A model generated the notes under the pieces. That model saw nothing but the letters and a program-made list of their open reading frames with translations. It made no database searches and had not been told where the DNA came from. A DNA stretch of 64,000 nucleotides from Vanilla planifolia. Lineage: Eukaryota > Streptophyta > Magnoliopsida > Asparagales > Orchidaceae. Location of the stretch: assembly GCA_023846275.1 (NCBI GenBank), contig CM043865.1, positions 27,075,912 through 27,139,911 on the forward strand. The letters run 5' to 3'. Positions 63,798 through 64,000 of the stretch are shown piece after piece (position 1 is the stretch's first letter; every line of letters starts with the position of its first letter). Made by a program: the position numbers and the translations under genes.

Positions 63798-64000
<203 letters not shown>

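Overview
This window is nuclear DNA of a flowering plant. The recognisable genes are plant genes: Golgi N-glycan GnT-II, a plant NF-YB, an Ntn-type asparaginase and a SAG39-like cysteine protease. Introns are long and AT-rich, intergenic DNA is very AT-rich, and decayed retroelement pieces and microsatellites are common. The very GC-rich NF-YB coding region against AT-rich flanks would suit a monocot, but this is only an inference.

Layout. 1-9.1 kb is mostly gene-free, apart from a doubtful minus-strand locus at 1.7-2.9 kb. 9.58-10.89 kb holds an intact, intronless GnT-II gene (+). From its last ~47 codons onward (10.75-17.95 kb) the sequence is repeated in the same direction at 24.52-37.29 kb. 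The distal ~1 kb is present a third time at 43.77-44.77 kb. The second copy begins with a truncated GnT-II remnant that abuts a 1.3-kb polypyrimidine tract. It also carries sequence absent from copy 1: a mitochondrial-looking insert with a tRNA-Cys(GCA) relic, and a ~4.8-kb block containing a degenerate ~200-bp tandem array. A GC-rich island built of ~2.5 tandem units sits alone at 19.4-19.9 kb. A decayed Ty1/copia pol fragment lies at 38 kb, and unassigned exon-like stretches lie at 40.6-43.7 kb.

49.47-50.11 kb is an NF-YB transcription factor gene (+). It is convergent with a four-exon isoaspartyl peptidase/L-asparaginase gene (-, 50.915-58.461 kb) whose coding exons join without a frame break into a 326-residue protein. 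Beyond its promoter is a pair of ~530-550-bp direct repeats that look like LTR fossils. The window ends inside the last exon of a papain-like cysteine protease gene (-), with the active-site His and Asn visible.

The four solid genes are independent housekeeping, regulatory or senescence-type genes and do not form a pathway or cluster. No undescribed multi-gene system was found. The most distinctive structure is the 10.7-44.8 kb duplicated region, whose insertions can be ordered in time by comparing copies.
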